Shown: positions 1 to 13,345 of the stretch, one piece after another
How the letters are laid out: each line of letters begins with the position of its first letter
Numbering within the stretch: position 1 is the first letter of the stretch
DNA from: Ophiodon elongatus
Lineage: Eukaryota; Chordata; Actinopteri; Perciformes; Hexagrammidae
Reading direction: 5' to 3'
DNA: 64,000 bases
Assembly: GCA_016806645.1 (NCBI GenBank)
Contig: JACSYO010000912.1
Span: forward strand, 2,042,001-2,106,000
Translations under genes and position numbers: made by a program
The notes under the pieces: model-generated
Seen by the model: only the letters and a program-made list of their open reading frames with translations
What the model was told of the DNA's origin: nothing
Database searches by the model: none

Positions 1-524
1 GATTGCGGTTGTTAGGGTTATTAAGCTAGATAATGAAAATACACCCTGGGTAAGTTGAACTTGCTTCGTAGTACAAGCCCCAGGTGAGCAAGAGCTCTGG
101 TGAGTGCAGGGACTAATGAGGGACAGATGAAATTAATAAGGGCGGGGCAGACATTCAGAACTGCCAGGAAAACACACAAAAGCAGGAAGTGAAACGAATC
201 GAGAGGTTATTTACAAGATAAAACAGGCCACACTAAACATGATATCAGGAGTGATAGTCAAGCATGACTACAAAGACATTTCTGCGGATTGCTTGAACCA
301 AAAAATCCTGTCTCATCCATGATATTACGTCACTTCCAGTGTCACTTCCCACTACTCCCTTGGGAATCCTCGTGGAGTAATATCTTGTAATGTGTGACCC
401 TGTTGCCAGTAAATCATGTAGTGTCACAACGATTTCAAGACTCCCGATTACAAGACAGCAAGTTGTGTAGTGTGAACAGTACAGCGATCTGACAACTTTA
501 AAAATATTGGAATGAGAACTTGGC

Positions 525-775
525 TGAAACTGCGCTTAACAGGTAAAGAATAATCCTGATTTAATTTATTGTCACAGTTTTGACCATCACTCTTGTCAGT
601 AATAAGACTTAAAAGAGTCAAAAGAAGTTCAACAGTCATACAGATTTTAATCAAACCCCCAGGTTAGTTAAAGTTATTTAGAAAAGAAAATTAAGGCAAA
701 TTGGGGAATTATTACTCAAATTGTCAAATTGTTTTGAGACCCCAGTTGTTATAAACCAGAATGATCCTCGAACAC
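525..775. repeat. decayed copy of the foldback family
   Basis: The right end reads ATAAACCAGAATGATCCTC, matching the right terminus at 28 kb. The left part carries TTATTGTCACAGTTTTGACC, matching the left arm. The interior is shortened to under 200 bp. Confidence 0.4.
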
Positions 776-2334
776 CGAAGCCAGGTGTCTACATAAGCTT
801 TTCACCATAGGGCAGTAACATTAGATGCTGTATTTTGGCAGATGCCTCTCTCTCCCTCTGTTTCAGCACTTCGTTATCCGTCTCATATAACTCCCTGAGG
901 TTGCATATTATCACCTAACAGACTGAAAGCAGGAAGAAATGTATCAATCAATATCATTCTGTGGTTTCAGTAATCCCTGCCTAAGTGTAATAGGCTGCAG
1001 AGATCCACTTTTCTCCAAGCTGACTCAGTCAGATAAACAGACCCACCAGGCCTTTTTGGTTCCTCCTCCCTTGCTGCGTGCCCTTGATCAGCCCCGGGTG
1101 GTGGATGCACATAGGGACCACCCCTAGATTAAAAGAGCCTATTGCTCTCAAGAGCCTTGATCAGCAGGATTTAACTCTTGTATGGCTTTAAAAATATATA
1201 AATGCACAGAGAACTGCATTTGAACATAATTACATGTACACAAACAGGAGGTAACATCATATGGCAGAATAATATGAATCTAATTTGATGACACACAAGA
1301 ATACGCACAAATGTAAATGGCTATCCATCACTGAATGTGTGTACACATTTACTGAGCCATGTGTGCAAACGCGTTGCCAAATTATCACACATGCACATAT
1401 TTCAAGGAGAGACGTCATCAAAACATAAAATATCAATCCCCGTTCATCACAAATACACCAGCACACAAATAAATAGACAGAAAAAGCCAAAAAGTTAGTA
1501 GGAATGACAGCCAGCAACACATGCAGAGGAGTACCCCTCATTAAAACCAGATCCACAGTGTTGTGTGTGTTGGTTTCTCGGACCACTGGTGGTGATGAGG
1601 TATAAGCCGACACCTTGAAGTTGTGATGTTGCTGTCATTAGTGGGCTGCAATGTGCGTGCCAGATGAGTCCAGCCATTCACTCAGTATCACTACCACATA
1701 CAGTAAACCTCCCACAAGACCTTCTGAGACACTTCCTGTCAATCTCCCTCTGTCTTTCTCCTCCTCGCTCCCTCTCTCGGCTGTTGCGATGGGGTGCAGG
1801 AAGGCGATGGAGGGTGTTTGAAGGCTGGCAAAGAGAAGGAGGGGCTGGAAGATGGACGGGCGTGAGAGAGAGAGAGAAAGGAATGGGGCAGTGGAGAAAG
1901 ATAGGGATGGAGGAGAGTGAGGGGGGAGCAGAAAAAAAGATGGAGAATGAGAAATATGAGAAATATGAGAAGAAGAGAGAAAAGGGGAGGAGAAACCAAA
2001 GAAAGGGGATGGTGGGTGTTTCTTCTTTTGTTGTTGTTTCCTTAGAAAATAGCTTTAGACCCTGTGCTTGGCTGATAGCACTGCTACTGGCACACAAACA
2101 CACATTATACATGCATACATGCACTCATACAGACACTCCCTCCTTTTGCTTGCTCTACATGGCAATCACCATGGTAACAAAATGTACAGAACACAATCGG
2201 GGTGGGATATTTTTATGTTTCAAAGGCATGGAAACAACAATAGGGACGACAAAGGGAGGAAGACATGAGAACTGGGGAGAGAGCGTAAGAAGAGATTTAG
2301 AGAGCGAGAACGAGAGTCTAAGTGCAAGCAGATG

Positions 2335-2337
<3 letters not shown>

Positions 2338-2386
<49 letters not shown>
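2338..2386 (+). repeat. (GT)n microsatellite
   Basis: About 24 uninterrupted GT units, ending TTTG. Confidence 0.95.
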
Positions 2387-2388
<2 letters not shown>

Positions 2389-2474
2389 TCCAAGGTCATA
2401 GCCCAGAACCATCTGTATGGGGAAAGGGGAGAATAAGGGACGGGGATAAAAGTAGGTGGTGTCAAACACATGAA

Positions 2475-2670
2475 AGGGTCATTCCACCCAAATTACAATT
2501 TTTACATATTTTCTCATTTACCTCCAGCAGTTTCTATCCTTGCAGATAGTTTTGGTTTCATTTGTCGAGGGTTTGAGATGTCCAACTTTGAGATTTCTGC
2601 CTCCACCGCATTATAATGGAGATAAATGCACATTTTATTTGAGGTGTAAGCATTGACCATTTACATTAAA
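2475..2670 (+). repeat. teleost dispersed repeat (GGGTCATTCCACCCAAATTA family)
   Basis: Recalled as a common fish repeat from GGGTCATTCCACCCAAATTA and GCAGATAGTTTTGGTTTCAT. No second copy in the window; end approximate. Confidence 0.4.
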
Positions 2671-3561
2671 AACATTTGCTTGCCTTTCCTAGAAAACGTG
2701 ATTTTACAGTTCTGTTTTGTCTCTGTCATCTCCCACTCCCCCAGTGGCCTTGGTGTCTCGCACAATGCAGCTGCAGGGCAGGCAACTGTTAAGCTACGCT
2801 GTGTCGTCTTTATGTAAAGATATATTATAATATATATTTATATAATATATTTCCTGTATTAAATCATCAAATGACCATGATACGTCATCAGAGATTAAGG
2901 AAACGGGCTTAATCGAAATATTGGCTTCGTCGACAGCAACGCTACAGCCATTATGTTCTTAAGTGTCCATTCCGGTGCAGAATGTTATTTTGTGTTGCCT
3001 TGTGTGATCTGCCCATTTCGACAGCCCGGGTTGCCAAATAGGAAACGAAAACACAACATGCTGCAGCCATGGAGACAAACAAACAAAATGGATTCCAGAG
3101 ATTAGCCGACAAAAAGAAAAAAAACATGTATAACTAGTTAAAATGGTTTTCTACGGACAATTCTGTTCCAGTCAAATTCACACGCATGCGCCACACGATG
3201 GTTTACGCGGCGCGCAGCGGCACAAGCAGAAACTGACTATCGTCACAGCCACACAGACAGAAAGGTTTGCCAAATAGCAGTGACCAGTTCCTCTGCACAT
3301 GGAGCAAGAGGAGAGATACCCACGCTGTGCTCAGGCAGTGTGGGGCAGGCAGGAAACAACATTTGAGAAAACACAATGACATTTCAGAAGACACAATGAT
3401 TTCATTCATCATTTCATAATTTGTGCGTACGCATGGTCTGAGACGGTTCTAAATTTGAGAATAGGAAAATATTGAAGAATTCCAGATTTGAGCATAAAAC
3501 TTTTGTACCAACAGTTTAAGCACAGTGACGTCCAATGTGAAGTTAAATTGTCGCATTGGCA

Positions 3562-3635
3562 TTTCCTCTTCCCTTTTCTTCTCTTCTTTTCTCTTCTCTT
3601 CCCTTTTCTTCTCTTCTTTTTTCTTTTCTTTTCTC
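3562..3635 (+). repeat. pyrimidine-only tract with 30-bp tandem period
   Basis: The block CCCTTTTCTTCTCTTCTTTT occurs at 3571-3590 and again at 3601-3620 in a C/T-only stretch. Confidence 0.85.
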
Positions 3636-4362
3636 CATCACGGGAAGTCTTTTTCCAACTTATCTGACGATGTCCATGTGCTGCATTTCCATGTGTGGGT
3701 GTTTGGGTACATGCACACATACCTGTACATGTGTTTGCCGTGGCCTAAGTGCAAGCATGTGTATCTTTGTGTGTTTGTGGGTATGTTTGCCTGTGTGTGT
3801 TCTCCCCAATAACAACTCATCCCTGTCTGGGTGTAGATTTAGTAAGGACAGCTGAGTTCATTTCAGAAGTTGAAACAGGTCGGAGGTCAGACACTGGTGA
3901 AGCTGGCCTCTTTTACTCAGACCACCATCTAGCAGTTGCCAAATAAATCAGAGTCTTGCCGAGTGGTTTGGCGAGCATGACATACCTCCCTCCCTCACAC
4001 TCTGTTTCTGCTTTCCATCCCTCTGTTTGTCTGTCCGTCTGTCTGTCTTTCTTTCATGCTCTCTCAAACACATATCCAAGCCAACAGCAACCCATAAAGC
4101 CACATCTGGCCTACCTTTCCCCACTGGACATGAACAACTCTGCCACCTTGAAAATCCTTTCACTTATCCGGGGCACTTTGATAAATAAGTAACATTCGCA
4201 CAAAGTTCCAGATCCACATACCCTTTTTTAAATTCAACACATTTTTACTCCCAACTCGTCAACTACCGCAGCTTGGTGAATGGCCCTACACTAAATAAAA
4301 TGATGCTCTGTGTACCTCTCTAGCGTCAGGTTTGAATGTATTAGGGACTGCGAGACTTAGTT

Positions 4363-4566
4363 TTTAGGTTTACTTGGTTAGGTTTAGACAACCAAGGTAC
4401 TTGGTTAGGTTCAGGAAAAGATCAAGGTTTGGGTTCAAATAAGTATGTTTGTTACATAAGCTGCCTTAGCTAAGTACCTACATTACGTAACAAAAGTAGG
4501 GTAAGAAAAGTCAACGTTGACGTCACACGGGACACAAATAGTTTGTTGGACCCAAATCTCCACCTG
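4363..4566 (+). repeat. dispersed repeat, GGTTAGGTT family, copy 1
   Basis: Contains ACTTGGTTAGGTTCAGGAAA, an AAATAAGTA block and CACACGGGACACAAATAG followed by GTTTGTTGGACCCA. The same ordered blocks recur at 17957-18116, which establishes a repeat from this window alone. Common in percomorph fish, as I recall. Confidence 0.6.
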
Positions 4567-5095
4567 GATTTTCTTGCTCTATAAACTACGTCAGCTTGTC
4601 TGAGTTGAAATGAGTGAGAACGGTTTGTTAAATCCATTTAATTTAATTAAGCTTGGTATATCATTATTTTATTGATGTGTCTTCTACACGTATCAGACTA
4701 ATCAAATCCAGATTTTGTGAGTTGTGCAGTAAGCTTTCATGAAACACACAATGCAGCTTACCTACATGCACACTCATTGGCTTTGGCATTTGGCCGTCGC
4801 CATCTTTGTTTTTTGCAACCATATTACCATATTTGGCTTGCAGAGGAATGATGCCATGCTTGATACATCTAGCAACCTGTGAATCACAAGGTAGCCACAC
4901 CCTAAAGCATACCCTACTTTATCGTCTATTTTACTTACATTAAATCATTTAATATAGATGAACAGCATGCTGTATTGAAGAAGACTTGAAGATGGCAAAT
5001 GAGGCCATAAACTCATGTTTACAATGTTTACTGAGGTAATAAATCAAGTGAGAAGTAGGGTCATTTTCTCAAAGACTTCCATACAAATTGACTTA

Positions 5096-5205
5096 TTTTT
5101 GCAACCCGAGGAGTCACCTCCTGATGGCCAATAGAGAGAATGCAAGTTTAAGGCACTTCCGCAATGTCTTAAATTTTCAGAAGCAGATGTTCCCGCCTGA
5201 CCTGT
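5096..5205 (+). repeat. fragment related to the 35.5-kb repeat family
   Basis: GGAGTCACCTCCTGATGGCC, then AAGGCACTTCCGCAATGTC, resembles the end of the family at 35508-35935, which has GAGACAGCCTCAAGTGGCC and CTTCCGCATTG. Divergence is high. Confidence 0.4.
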
Positions 5206-6356
5206 AACCATGCTGCTCTGCGTTCACACTTTTTTACTGTTGTTCGTGGTACATTGGGAGTTTGGATAACTTTGTGACTGTACTACAGTTTGAGTTGAAC
5301 CGATCTCAGACAATCTTGTTCAGATAGAACTAGGATATAGTTTTACTGTCCATACCCATGTTTGGAAAAAGCATTCGTATTACACGTGGACCACGTCTGG
5401 ATATAGTGCCCAGTTAGAACAGAAATTGGCACACCAAAATCCATTCATGCATGCTTGGCAGTGACTACTTGCACTCTCTTAACACAGTTAATTCCTGGAA
5501 ACGTGTCCCAACTCCACTCCTGTCCGATGACTGACAGCTAACTCTGCATCAACACTGCTCTGTGCATAAAAATCACAGAGTGAAATTGCCCTTTAAACAC
5601 TTACCTATGCACCCGTGAGCATGTTTGCATAGTCGTGACTCCTGTCTGAGAGCACACACAAAAATGTATATTTCCATTGAATCATGATGGTGAGAGCTCA
5701 AAGTGCCGAGCGGAAGCCCTCCTTGTGCAGATCTGGTCTGAACTGACAGAAAGGAGGCGCAGAAGTCCTCACAGGTCTCCAGCTTGTTTATAACACCGAG
5801 TCTGTGACTTCTAACATCCTCATATTTTGGACTAATGATCCAAACTGAAGACGACAGACCAGCGTTGTGTGCAGCTGCAGATAGGGCAGGTTGAGCTCCG
5901 CATGCATGTGACTTTTACCATGACGATATGCCTCAAAAGATAATGTGATGATCTGTATGTTTTGCTGCCAGGTTAGCCCACCATCTCCTCCCAACCCCTC
6001 CTCCTCCAGTTCCTTCATTGCTGCGGTAACTTATTAATTTCTGTCAACTGGTTTTCCCTGCCATTTAGAGATACTACCAAATCACATTATGTCTGTCATG
6101 GATTATATGTACAGGCAATACATCTCCTTGAAGAAGAAAGGAGAAAAAAAAGATCAAAGATGTTCTTACAATCACCTCTAAGTGAATATGGGAGGTGGAC
6201 GTGTTTGTGTGCGAGTGTGTGTGTGTGTGTTTGCATTCCACATGTGATTTATGGTGTCAAAAAAAATGCCTTTTGCTTCACTGACAATCCCCACCCCATG
6301 TTATATAATTATCAGGATTATTTATCATTAAATACTTTTTTTTGTTGAAAGAAACG

Positions 6357-6372
6357 AGTGTGTGCGTGCGTG

Positions 6373-6418
<46 letters not shown>
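6357..6418 (+). repeat. (GT)n microsatellite, interrupted
   Basis: GT units with GC interruptions in the first 25 bp, then a pure run of about 19 units. Confidence 0.9.
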
Positions 6419-6419
<1 letters not shown>

Positions 6420-6569
6420 CAGAGGATTTGAAGCTGTCACTTTGTAATTACCTCAGCAAATACAGGCTTGAAGAGAGTTGACTGAAGTCTTCCAGTTGGA
6501 CAGCCCTGGGAGAAAATGAGAAGTGACAGACCACATAACACAGCGTGGGATGTAAATAACTTTTACCCC

Positions 6570-6574
<5 letters not shown>

Positions 6575-6624
<50 letters not shown>
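6575..6624 (+). repeat. (CT)n microsatellite
   Basis: About 25 CT units, followed by GCGCGC. Confidence 0.95.
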
Positions 6625-6626
<2 letters not shown>

Positions 6627-6954
6627 GCGCTCTATCTAGCTCTCTCTCTTTGTCGTAGAAACATGGATGATACTTCAAGGATTTTGAAAGGGGGAGAGGA
6701 AGAGATGAGCCGAAATGAGAGAATATCCCCTGCTTTCATCTTTAGAAAAAATCTGTGACATCCTCTCTCACTTGCTTTGATGAAAGTCTTTGGTTTTTTG
6801 GTGTTTTATCCTCTTACACGAGGTGTATGTATTATAGTCTGTGCAACACGCATACACATGTGCGCGCACTCACACGTGTTTTGATGAACACTGGCACGCA
6901 GTGATATCATTTTCTCACCAGAATGTGAGTAGGTGGCATGAGGAATCTTCTTTT

Positions 6955-7065
<111 letters not shown>

Positions 7066-7309
7066 AGGGACTTTTCTCAGCACCAGTCTGCGTTGGAGGG
7101 CCTGAATTTTTCATTCTGTGTCCTCGTCAAGTACAAAAGATGTGTTCTACCCACCGGCCGCTCAGCTTCATTTTGTTGTCCAGTACTTACTTCACCCCCC
7201 TGTTTTCTTTGAGCTTCCAGCAGGTTGCTACTGAAACAGCAACACTGTTGTTCCAGCATGTGTGTGTCAGCGTGAGTCCGGCATTGATCACTGAAGAAAC
7301 ACTTCCACC

Positions 7310-7785
7310 CATCGGTATGTTTGGTGGTATATCTTTGAGATCTTTTACTTATGTCGAAGTAGCTATACCAAGTGTAGAAAATAGTCTTTTACAAGTAAAA
7401 GTACTTCATTCAAAAGTATTTGCATCAAAATATACTTAAATTACCAAATGGTAAAGTATACCCCTTATGAACAACGGTCCATTTCAGATTAATATATATG
7501 CTGATATATTATAATTAGTGATGCATTCATGTGTAAGCATCACAAATGTTGCAGCTGGTAAAGGCGGAGCTAATTCCAACTACTTGATATCCTGCCATGT
7601 AACTTAATCCATGATAGTACATCATAATTTATTAGATTTAGAATTTTGTATTAATAATCTGAATCTGCAAAGTAACTTGTAACTAATGTTGTAAAAAGTA
7701 AAATTTTGGCTTTGGAAATTGATTTTGATTGGAAAAATGTACCTAATGTACTTCCATTACGTTACATTCCACCACTGAGATTATC
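7310..7785. mobile_element. teleost nonautonomous DNA repeat (CAAGTAAAAGTACTTCA family)
   Basis: Recognised from memory as a very common percomorph repeat, from the internal text GTTGCAGCTGGTAAAGGCGG and the end ATTACGTTACATTCCACCAC. It is probably a hAT-type MITE. No open frame. Limits are approximate. Confidence 0.6.
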
Positions 7786-9065
7786 ACACACACACACACA
7801 CCGCACATTCTTTCAAGCTGCACCATCGTGCCTCTGGCTCTATACCACCAGTGTCTTTCTCTCTTCTTCCTTTTTCTCTCTTCTTTCTCTCTTCTCCCGC
7901 CCTCCTTGCACCTCCACCTCTCTGCCTGGCTCGAGTCCAGCTATAGATTGTTAATTATGGTTTGTACGTGATGTGCCGTCTTGCCTCCAAATACTACAGC
8001 AGTGTTCTTTGGCAGACATCAAAGTGTCTGTGTTTCATTCCATGGGGATTAGTGATGGTAGTGTGTGATAATGCCCCTCCCTGCTCGCTGAATTAAACGC
8101 CCATGGCTGGACGCAGGTACAGGGAGTCTAATGAACACACACTCACACAGGCATTCATACAGAGTACATATCATTAAACATGGGAAAAAAGATGCAGAAA
8201 CATGACACAGGAAAGAAACGTACAACACGCTGCAAAGAAAACAGCCTCCTTTCAGAAAAATTATATTCATCCGTCATGATTAAACTGTGGACTACACATC
8301 CAAGCAAACTCTCATTCCTTTCATCTGTCTTCCCTCAGAAAAAAAAAAGCTGTATGTTGGTCAATATGCCCACAGAGATCCGCAGTACATTGACTGTCCT
8401 TCACTCATCTCTCATCTTACACCCCCATGGCAAATTGGATTTTTAAACGGCTTGTTTTTGATCATTCCCCCGTACTGATAATTGACTGTGGGCTGCTGTC
8501 TGTAGTCTGTCTGTTTTCCTCTCCTTCCACCAACCAACTTAATGAAATAAGAATTGGTGAAAAGAAAAACACAAATAAAAAAGATCTGTCTCTATAGCAA
8601 CTCTCGCTATGATTTGTACAAAGGACAAATGACAAGTGCTTAAAGGGCTGCGGGGCGTTTTAATGTTCAGTTTGTGTTTTCTCTCGTTGACTGAGAAGGT
8701 CTCGGGAGACAGCAGGAAAAACAGCCATGAAAGGAAAATTACATAGACAGACAGAGGGAGAGGGAGAGGCCGAAGGAGAGAGAGCGATAGAAACTCGTCC
8801 TTGGTGATCAATGCATGTTCTATTGTCTGTTCTGTTCCTTTGTCCACAAGGACGAAGGCAGAGCAGAGGAGGCAAGTGATGCATATGAACAGTGTTTATA
8901 CCCCTCATACCACAAGCTGGGTATTAAGGTACTTGCACTGCTGCTAGCATGTTGGTGGGTCTGTGTGTAATAAAGGACATATTACACTGTGCGTATATAT
9001 AATATTATGCTGGCATTTACATTTTGCTCGAAACAAAACACTGTTAATCTTCTCGTAGCCTCAAT

Positions 9066-9135
9066 GGATCATTCCAGTCTATTACAACCTGGGTCTTACT
9101 TTTGTAATCTTTGCCATTTCCACAGGTAATAAAAT
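9066..9135 (+). repeat. single terminal arm of the 28-kb foldback family
   Basis: Matches the arm (GGATCATTCCAGTCTATTAC, then AACCTGGGTCTTACTTTTGT) of the element at 28073-28675. No opposite arm was found nearby, so it is probably a fragment. Confidence 0.5.
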
Positions 9136-9765
9136 TGTACTGACCAAGTTGATTGATGAGCTCTGGGAACACTGTGACATCGCTAAAAATAAGTAGGACA
9201 AGGCGAGAAACACTAGCGGTTAGAAGATCAGACAGTATTCCTGCGCAATCGGGACGTATTGCTGACATTCCAGATGTTCTGACTCTGTTCTGACTTTGAC
9301 TAAAATAGTTGAGATTCAGCCATAATTATTGGCCGATATTAGCTTATGACAGATATATTGTTAGCAAAACCTACACCAAACAAGTAATTTAACCCTGTAA
9401 TTATATCCTATACAGCCAGTAGTAAATTATTGTAGTTATTATGAGCAAACATGCTTTGGTTAGTGATGTGAAGCAGGTTTTTTTTCTGAGAAAGAACTTG
9501 AACATAGAGCCAAACACTTGCTTGAATATGAAAAATATGAAAGCTGGTAGCCTGTTAGGCCAAGTTAGAGTAACTGTGGAAGTGTAACCTGCATTATTTA
9601 TGTGATTATTTCTGCTCTTCACAGGCTTTAAATATGTCTTGCTTACTGACAACACTGTAATCCTCTCGTCTGTTTGTTGTCATGACATCCCCATCAGTTG
9701 AATGACATGCTTCTGCTGTGTACAGGCTGTCATTCATGGTTGCTGCCTGCTTTGGTGACACAGTT

Positions 9766-9768
<3 letters not shown>

Positions 9769-9819
<51 letters not shown>
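9769..9819 (+). repeat. (GT)n microsatellite
   Basis: About 25 pure GT units. Confidence 0.95.
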
Positions 9820-10383
9820 GGGGAGGTTCAAGACTAGAAAGAGAAAGATACAGCCAGAAAGATGGACAGAAACACCTCAACAGAGACAGAGAAATGACCT
9901 TTATTTGTCCTTGTGAGCTGGTTTAACAGGACACGGTGGTTAGAAAGAAAGTCACAGATAAGGATGTCAACAACAAGAGGAAGACAGAGAGTCTGAGAGA
10001 GATAGTGAAAGAGGCAAATATAAAAAAGGGCATAGAGGAATAACAAAAAAAGAAAACACCAAAAAACGAAAGAGTCTTAGCAGCCAGACAAATGCGTCTC
10101 TCCACCTGTAATCACCTCCTGCAGGTCAGCTTCTGCCTCACCTCGACTCGTCACTATCCCCCAACTAACACTGAACCAAGCCATCAAACGGCTATCTCTT
10201 CTTCTACCTCCCCTTCCCTCGTTTCTCTTCTTTCTCTTTACACAGACTGAAAAGACCTTGATGTTTTTCCAATAATTGGCAGCAGAGGTTGACTTTTTTT
10301 TTCCTCCACCCACCCTCCCTCTTTTTCTGTTTATCTTTTTCTCTCTCTTTTTTTTTTTTTTTTTGCTCTTCCTCTTCCTTTAG

Positions 10384-10564
10384 AGATGAATACTTGGCCC
10401 GGGATCAAAGGCAGACCCCAACCGATCACTCTGGCCACCACAAAGGGGCGTTGGGCGCTGGCGTGGGGCCAGGTGCTGCACATGGCCACATAGCCAGGGA
10501 CAAGCCATGCAGATGGGGCCTGCAGAGCCCTTGTCGCCTCCGCCCCCACTCCTGTATACGAGAG
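10384..10564 (+). other. exon-like segment of unknown gene (weak)
   Basis: A GC-rich 181-nt block in AT-rich surroundings, preceded by a long pyrimidine tract ending in tttag and followed by gag|gtcagt. One frame stays open through it (DEYLARDQRQ, later HIARDKPCRW), but it does not resemble a protein I know. Joining it to the next exon-like block at 10777 in that frame meets a stop, so coding is doubtful. It may be a noncoding RNA exon, a conserved noncoding element or chance. Confidence 0.2.
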
Positions 10565-10776
10565 GTCAGTGGCTAAAGTATCAGAGCGTGTGCTTCCTGT
10601 CAGATGATCTAGTCTTGTTCGGCTGACTCCCTTTTGTCTCCATCTGTCTTTTTCTTATATTTGTGTTTCTCTCAGGTGGTTTGTTTACTTCCTCCAGCTG
10701 CCCTGTCTTTGTTTCTTTCCTCACCTATCGCTCACTCCTCTTCTCTGACTCTCCCTGTTCTTCTTTGCTGTTCCAG

Positions 10777-10831
10777 AGTGCAGATCCGAGAGAGACTGGC
10801 GGCCTGTGCAGCGGGAATAGAACCAGCTGAG
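10777..10831 (+). other. exon-like segment of unknown gene (weak)
   Basis: 55 nt between a strong acceptor (long pyrimidine tract, gctgttccag) and a plausible donor (GAG|gtaaac). One frame is open (VQIRERLAACAAGIEPAE). It lies 212 nt after the preceding exon-like block, but their open frames do not connect. In mammals the gene upstream of AXIN2 on the same strand is CEP112, so a terminal exon of that gene is conceivable, but the sequence does not show it. Confidence 0.2.
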
Positions 10832-12170
10832 GTAAACATCTGTCCCCCACGGACAGAATCGTGTTTAAATGTTGAGAAGACCCGACTTGAGTTTAGTCAA
10901 ACACTTCCCGCTACCCTCAACAGTCCTTGTTAAAATATATAAGTGTTGCAGCCAAACACAATGTCACTGAGGCCAGTACAAATAAATCGCAGTGGAGGAC
11001 ACAAAAAGTGGGATAGATAAAACAAATGAACAAGCCCACGTAGTCCAAATATATATTCAACACCCAGCTTGCTTTTTAACTGACACGTTTTCAGAATTTC
11101 TCTGAGGTCAGTCAACATGATGTTACTGAGTCAGAACAGGAGCGTTGGACTCTTGCATTACAAAAAAAGAATGATTCACTTCACTAGATGTGATGTGAAA
11201 AGATCGTAGAGAGAACCTTTGTTCACTGTGCTCTTCGAAAAACATCAAAACTTTGATAATACATTTTCAAATACAGTTCTCATCTGTGTTACAGTTTGGG
11301 AAGAAGCAATTTATAGACATAAGAGAACACAGTATACTCCCATACAGCTTTGGACATACCTTTATCAGGTCTGCAAGTCTTTAAGGGAATCAGCCAAACA
11401 GTCCGCATTTTGTTGCTCTCTGTAACAAACTCCTGTACTTCTTGTTAAGATTTTTCCTCTTTATTCACTTTTGCCACTGTTTGTATATTTAATACTCTTA
11501 TTATCCTGACCAGCCTAAAGAGAAGTGCAGCAGCGAAATATTTGACCAAAAGTGAGATATGTTATGAAATGATTTGGAACAATTTTCAACTTAAAAAAGG
11601 TTTTTGTAGTGTCCAAAGGTCTGAAACCAGCAAAACATCCAGGACGTAAAGGAGCGTACGTACATTTTTGAGAGAGGAAAAAAAAGACAACAGCAGTATT
11701 TTTCCACACTCTGCATGCTGTCATGCATGAATCCCCGGCTTCGGCCATATGTTTAAGATTAGATGTACTTTTTTGTTAGACGAGAACACAGTCAACAAAG
11801 TTCTGCTGCTTCCCCGCTGGTCATGAATCAACTGGGCTCTGTCCACACCCTCTCTTTGTGGTCTTAATTCTATTAAGCACAAGACAGCAGCCATCACACG
11901 AGTGAAGAATAACACAACATTTACAATATGAATGATTTCTCGTCAAGTATGTGTTAAATCTGTGGATAACCGGGAAGAACAGGATGAGGTCAAATTGAAA
12001 GCTCTTATGTGTTATGCAAATGTCAGAGTTTCTCTCTCTCTCTCTTTTTCTCTTTACATTAACTTATCGCCCAATGCTAAAGCAGCAGAATGCTCGCTGC
12101 CAAACTGCAATGTGGTTATCATTTGGTATGAAGCCTCTGTGAATAGTGATCGCAGTTTACCATCCAAAAT

Positions 12171-12701
12171 TTAAAGCTGCCGCGATTTTTTGATCACTAG
12201 GGGGCAGTAGATCAAGCTAAAAACACATATTTTCATATTACTTTATGAATTTGAATGGCTAACATTTTAGCAAACAATTGACTATTTACACATCCAAAAG
12301 CCTCACAGCAACATTAGTATCAATTTGAAGCTGCGCTCTGTCCACCTGACAAATTAGATATTCACTCTTGTTATAGCTCTGTGTTGGTCTCCATCAACAA
12401 CAAAATATATCTCGCTCTCAAGCTGCTAAATGCTCCACAATGTTCACCGTCTAGTTGGTAACTTTGTCCGTCTACTGATGGGCGCTGGGAAGTCGGTTTA
12501 TCAGAACCCTTCTAGCTGAAATCATCTGACTGCGGCTGCTGAATATGGATATAAAAACCACTAAAAGATGTCTGTAGTGTTGAGGATGATAGAGATAGTG
12601 CTAATAATCTGTGGGTTTTTCACAAGGAACGACCCCTTTAATATTGCATTTCGTCTCTTAATCCATTGTTTTTGTGAAATGTTGGATTAGTGCAGCTTTA
12701 A
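12171..12701. mobile_element. MITE-like element with TTAAAGCTGC inverted termini
   Basis: A perfect 10-bp inverted repeat (TTAAAGCTGC at 12171-12180, GCAGCTTTAA at 12692-12701) encloses 531 bp without coding capacity. The left part contains ACTAGGGGGCAGTAGA, a motif I recall in teleost short repeats. No flanking duplication was found, so boundaries are probable and not proven. Confidence 0.5.
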
Positions 12702-13149
12702 CAGGATACTCTGCCTCAAAGCTGTCTTTTAACTATCAAACACTCACCATCTGTTGATTTGACATGCAGCTATAGAAGGTTTGTAGTTTCCTCCATCATG
12801 GAGAGTGGAGTCATCTTAGATTTATGCCATTTACAATGGATTCCAGTAGTGACAGGTTGTCACAGTAGAAAAAGTACATCATACAAAATATCTCCAGAGA
12901 AGCATATTCCACTTCTCTGCTGTTATTATTCTTTTTTTTTATATTAAACTTGTGAGGGTGCATTGGTCTGCAACTAGAAACACTGACTCGCTGCTCTTCT
13001 ATTGGTCAAAACCTTTCTTCCCTCACTTCCTCACTGGCCTCCCTGTTGTTTGCTTTGTCTGAATTCCAGTTGTATTTTAATGATTTGCTCCCAGGTATCC
13101 TGTAACAAGACATCTAGCTAATTGATACAATTTCTGTTCACTTCTATTT

Positions 13150-13345
13150 ATCTTCAGTTAATGTGTAACTCTAAGCTAGTTGGCTTGAGGGATGACAATG
13201 TTGTTTTAATGGTGAGCATGGTAAACATTACATTTAGCAAACATTGGCATTTTATCATTATGATGATGATGAACATTTTAGCATGCTTTAGCTCGAGTCC
13301 AGTCTCACAGAGCAGTTAGCGTGGTTGTTGCATGTTATTCTGAAC
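13150..13345 (+). repeat. teleost dispersed repeat, 3' part, copy 2
   Basis: Aligns with the 3' half of 15755-16290 around ATGGTGAGCATGGTAAACAT, and continues with TTTTAGCATGCTTTAGCTCG and CACAGAGCAGTTAGCGTGG, typical of the family end. It holds an ATGATGATG microsatellite. Confidence 0.5.

Noticed and set aside
1664..2401. 245-residue + strand open frame
   Set aside because: Ends in a Cys-Val run from (GT)n and is otherwise low-complexity Glu/Lys/Arg sequence from purine-rich DNA. No domain, and no splice or start support.
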